A stretch of DNA of 64,000 nucleotides from Buchnera aphidicola (Nurudea yanoniella) (GTDB lineage: Bacteria; Pseudomonadota; Gammaproteobacteria; Enterobacterales; Enterobacteriaceae): the NCBI GenBank assembly GCA_039829995.1, contig CP140036.1, positions 544,858 to 608,857 of the forward strand, given 5' to 3'. A program made the translations under genes and the position numbers. Below the pieces are notes generated by a model. The model searched no databases. It was given only the letters and a program-made list of their open reading frames with translations, and was not told where the DNA came from. The number at the start of each line of letters is the position of its first letter. Position 1 is the stretch's first letter. Positions 61,690 through 64,000 of this stretch are shown one piece after another.

Positions 61690-63062
61690 CTATTTAAAGT
61701 AAGAATTTTCGCTATTTCTAAAAGAAAAATGTATGGGATTTCCTATTATTTTTAACATTTTTATAAAAAAATTAAGTAAATATTTTTTATAAGTACTTGA
61801 AAGATATTCGAGTTTTTTTCCATGTATAATAATAGTTAATGGATTTTTACTTCCTAAATGAGCATACTTAAGTTTTACTTTGTTTCCTTTAATAACAGAT
61901 GGTCGATGATTTTTTACTGCTAATTGCATAATTTTTGTTAATTTCGAAGTACTGAATTTTTTTATAGAATATTTAAATATTCTATCAATTGATTGAAAAA
62001 TTTCATTTGTTTTTAATTTTCTAATAGAAGAAATAAAATATATTATTCCAATATGCATAATTTTTATTTCTTTCGATTGAATAATATTTTTTTTTTCAAT
62101 TTCGGAAATTTTATCACATTTATTAAATACTATTATAATACCACAACCACTATTAACAATATGATTAAATAACTTTAAATCTTGATTAGATATTGAATTG
62201 GTAGCATCTAAAATCAAAATGACAACATTAGCTAACTTAATTGAATGGATTGTTTTTTTGACTGAAAATTTTTCTATATAATCAATAATTTTACTTTTTT
62301 TTCTTATTCCTGCAGTATCGATAAAAATATATTTTCTCTTTTTATATGTAGTAATATTCCAAATACTATCTCTAGTTGTACCTGGATTACCATCAGTAAT
62401 CATTCTATTTTGATTTAAAATATTATTTATAAAAGTAGATTTTCCAACATTCGGTTTTCCAATAACAGCTACTTTGATAAGACTAGCATCGTGTTTTTTT
62501 CGTATATTTTCGTTTTCTTCCTCTAAAGGTATACAATGAGAATATTTTACATAATTATATTGTGAAGAATTACATAAAAAAACTGAAGAGATTTTTTTAA
62601 TTAAACTAATTATACCAATCCCATTAGTAGCTGAAATACAATGAATATTTGGAAATTTCAATGAATAAAATTCTGATGCTACAAATTCATAATCCATTCC
62701 ATCTATTTTATTAACTATAACTAAAACATCTTTGTTATAAGATCGTATTTCATTTGAAATATCTAAATCTTCACTTACTAATCCATCTTTAGCACTCACT
62801 AAAAAACAAATTAAATTAGATTCTTGAATTGAAAATTTTGTTTGTTCTATTATTTTTCTATCGATTTTTTTTTTTTATAATTAATTCCAGCAGTATCAAT
62901 AATAACAATTTTATCATCTTTAATCGTTAAATATCCATATTTTCGATCTCGAGTTAAATTTTTAATATTTGATGTTAACGCATTATTAGAAGACGTTAAT
63001 TTATTAAATAAAGTAGATTTTCCAACGTTAGTTCTTCCAATTAATGTAACTGTGAAAAGCAT
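61690..63062 (-). CDS. der: Ribosome-assembly GTPase Der, frame broken in a 12-A tract
   Basis: Der (EngA) is a double GTPase needed for 50S assembly. The first frame (63062-62850) holds GTPase-1 start: TLIGRTNVGKSTLFNKL, LTRDRKYGYL and IIDTAGINYKKKK, then stops. The rest is in another frame that is open from the A-run to 61690: SAKDGLVSEDLDI, VIVNKIDG, then GTPase-2 GKPNVGKSTFINNIL, IDTAGIRKKSKI, FNKCDK and the KH-like domain VKLKYAHLGSKNPLTIIIHG. The junction is a run of 12 A (minus strand, 62876-62865). One more A, or two fewer, joins the frames with no missing residues. RNA-polymerase slippage could rescue it; sequencing error is also possible. Confidence 0.88.
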
Positions 63063-63114
63063 AATAAGTACCTAATTATAATTAATTTGATAATTTTTTA
63101 TTTTAAATTAAAAA

Positions 63115-63705
63115 TTAATTGTATTTTTGCTCAAAATTTTTTAATTTTATTTTAATGATTTCTTTAAGTTCTTCTTTATTTTGATAATAAATACTTTTTT
63201 TCCATTCTGAAATAGCTTTTTTAACATTGTTTCTTGAAATAAATATATCTCCTTTAATATCATGTTTAATGCTATTCCAAGTTATACATGTAATACCATC
63301 AAGAGTCTTTAGTGCTGAATTTTTATCATTTAAGTGTAGTTGCATTTTAGCAATATTTAAAGTAACTATATTTAAAATATTTTCATCAAATATATATTTT
63401 TTATTTTTTTGTAATATCACGATAGCATAGTACAAAAAATTATTCTTTGCATACATATTTGATAAATACAAAGAAGCCAAAGTACTATAAACATTATTGT
63501 GGTTATTTTCAATAAATTTAATAACATTTTTTATTGAGTTTTTTTTATTAAAATTACTTTCTTGAATTATTTTTTCATATTCTTGTTTATCAAAATTAAT
63601 ATTTGAGTGAAATTTAAAAAAATAAAAAAACAAAAAAACAAAAAATATTAAAAAAATTAATATACTATTTTTTTGAACTTTATTAAAAGTATAGTCTATG
63701 TTCAT
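63115..63705 (-). CDS. yfgM: Inner-membrane TPR protein YfgM
   Basis: YfgM is an inner-membrane protein with periplasmic TPR repeats that associates with PpiD and the Sec translocon. The product is 196 residues (E. coli 206): a short cytoplasmic lead, one membrane helix at about residues 15-33 (SILIFLIFFVFLFFYFFKF), then TPR-like helices (YSTLASLYLSNMYAKNNFLYYA, LNIAKMQLHLNDKNSALKTL, IKGDIFISRNNVKKAISEWKKSIYY). In E. coli bamB lies between yfgM and der; here der starts 52 bases later and bamB is absent. Confidence 0.9.
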   Translation of the reverse strand: MNIDYTFNKVQKNSILIFLIFFVFLFFYFFKFHSNINFDKQEYEKIIQESNFNKKNSIKNVIKFIENNHNNVYSTLASLYLSNMYAKNNFLYYAIVILQKNKKYIFDENILNIVTLNIAKMQLHLNDKNSALKTLDGITCITWNSIKHDIKGDIFISRNNVKKAISEWKKSIYYQNKEELKEIIKIKLKNFEQKYN

Positions 63706-63899
63706 TGCATATGTATATTTTAATATATTAAAAGTTTTATTGTAAAAAATAAAATTTTAAAGAATTAAGAATTATAATATTAGGATATTTAGATAAATGC
63801 AAGTTTTTTTAAGTATTAAGTTTCAAGAATTTTATATGCATATGGCGATTTTTTGAAGTTAATATTTTTGTAAAAATAAAAGATGCAATATATCTATAT

Positions 63900-64000
63900 A
63901 ACTTAAATATATTTATATATAACTTAAATATATTTATATATAACTTAAATATATTTATATATAACTTAAATATATTTATATATAACTTAAATATATTTAT
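63900..64000. repeat. 21-bp tandem repeat array at the window end
   Basis: Four perfect copies of a 21-base A/T unit (AACTTAAATATATTTATATAT with its last T included, 21 bases) start at 63900, 63921, 63942 and 63963; a fifth begins at 63984 and runs off the window. The array is direct and gapless, so it is a minisatellite-like array and not a CRISPR. Its full length cannot be judged. Confidence 0.95.

Noticed and set aside
63900..64000. Repeats at the window end as a CRISPR array
   Set aside because: The copies are directly adjacent with no spacers, and no cas gene is nearby.

Overview
The window is a stretch of a very A+T-rich, gene-dense, reduced gammaproteobacterial chromosome. Protein after protein aligns by eye with Escherichia coli (Rho and IscU are nearly identical), gene blocks keep enterobacterial order with pieces missing, Lys/Asn/Ile codons dominate, intergenic DNA is almost pure A/T, and no transposon, phage, rRNA or CRISPR array is visible. 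With complete leucine, valine/isoleucine and trpEG genes kept beside minimal housekeeping genes, this points to the aphid endosymbiont Buchnera aphidicola. Leu and trpEG genes embedded in the chromosome (they are plasmid-borne in many Buchnera lineages) suggest a lineage like that of Baizongia pistaciae. The strain assignment is inference.

Layout. 0.8-4.6 kb (+): dnaB, gshB, yqgE, ruvX. 4.8-9.9 kb (-): a circularly permuted leucine cluster, leuB-leuC-leuD-leuA. 10.3-14.7 kb (+): yggS, hemW, mutY, yggX, murI. 14.8-19.0 kb: sbcB, tRNA-Asn, tRNA-Ile2, pyrE, dut and the rpsF-rpsR-rplI ribosomal operon without priB. 19.2-25.9 kb (-): mutL-miaA-hflK-hflC-purA without hfq and hflX, ending in a perfect 37-bp inverted repeat that folds back onto the 3' end of purA. 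26-31 kb (-): mtlD, mtlA, pgi. 31.7-36.7 kb: orn, tRNA-Gly, a frameshifted amiB, rpmE (-), hslV-hslU. 36.9-39.6 kb (-): zapB, trpG, trpE. 40.3-48.5 kb: fpr, coaD, an orphan protein gene, pitA, ynfM, dapF, cyaY. 48.7-57.1 kb (-): tRNAs Pro, His, Arg, then rho, trxA, rep, ilvC, ilvD, tRNA-Trp. 57.3-61.6 kb (+): iscS-iscU-hscB-hscA-fdx. 61.7-63.7 kb (-): der (frame broken in a 12-A tract) and yfgM. The window ends inside a 21-bp tandem repeat.

Functionally the region joins essential amino-acid supply to the host (leuABCD, ilvCD, trpEG) with Fe-S cluster assembly that serves LeuC, IlvD, MutY and HemW, protein quality control (HslVU, HflKC), translation and tRNA modification, and reduced replication and repair (DnaB, Rep, MutL, MutY, SbcB). 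I see no new defence or mobile system. The most notable points are the 37-bp inverted repeat at purA, two genes (amiB, der) whose frames break where one extra A would repair them, the permuted leu cluster, a thioredoxin with WCNPC instead of WCGPC, an HscA lacking its lid, and an orphan 396-residue protein with a synuclein-like amphipathic segment.
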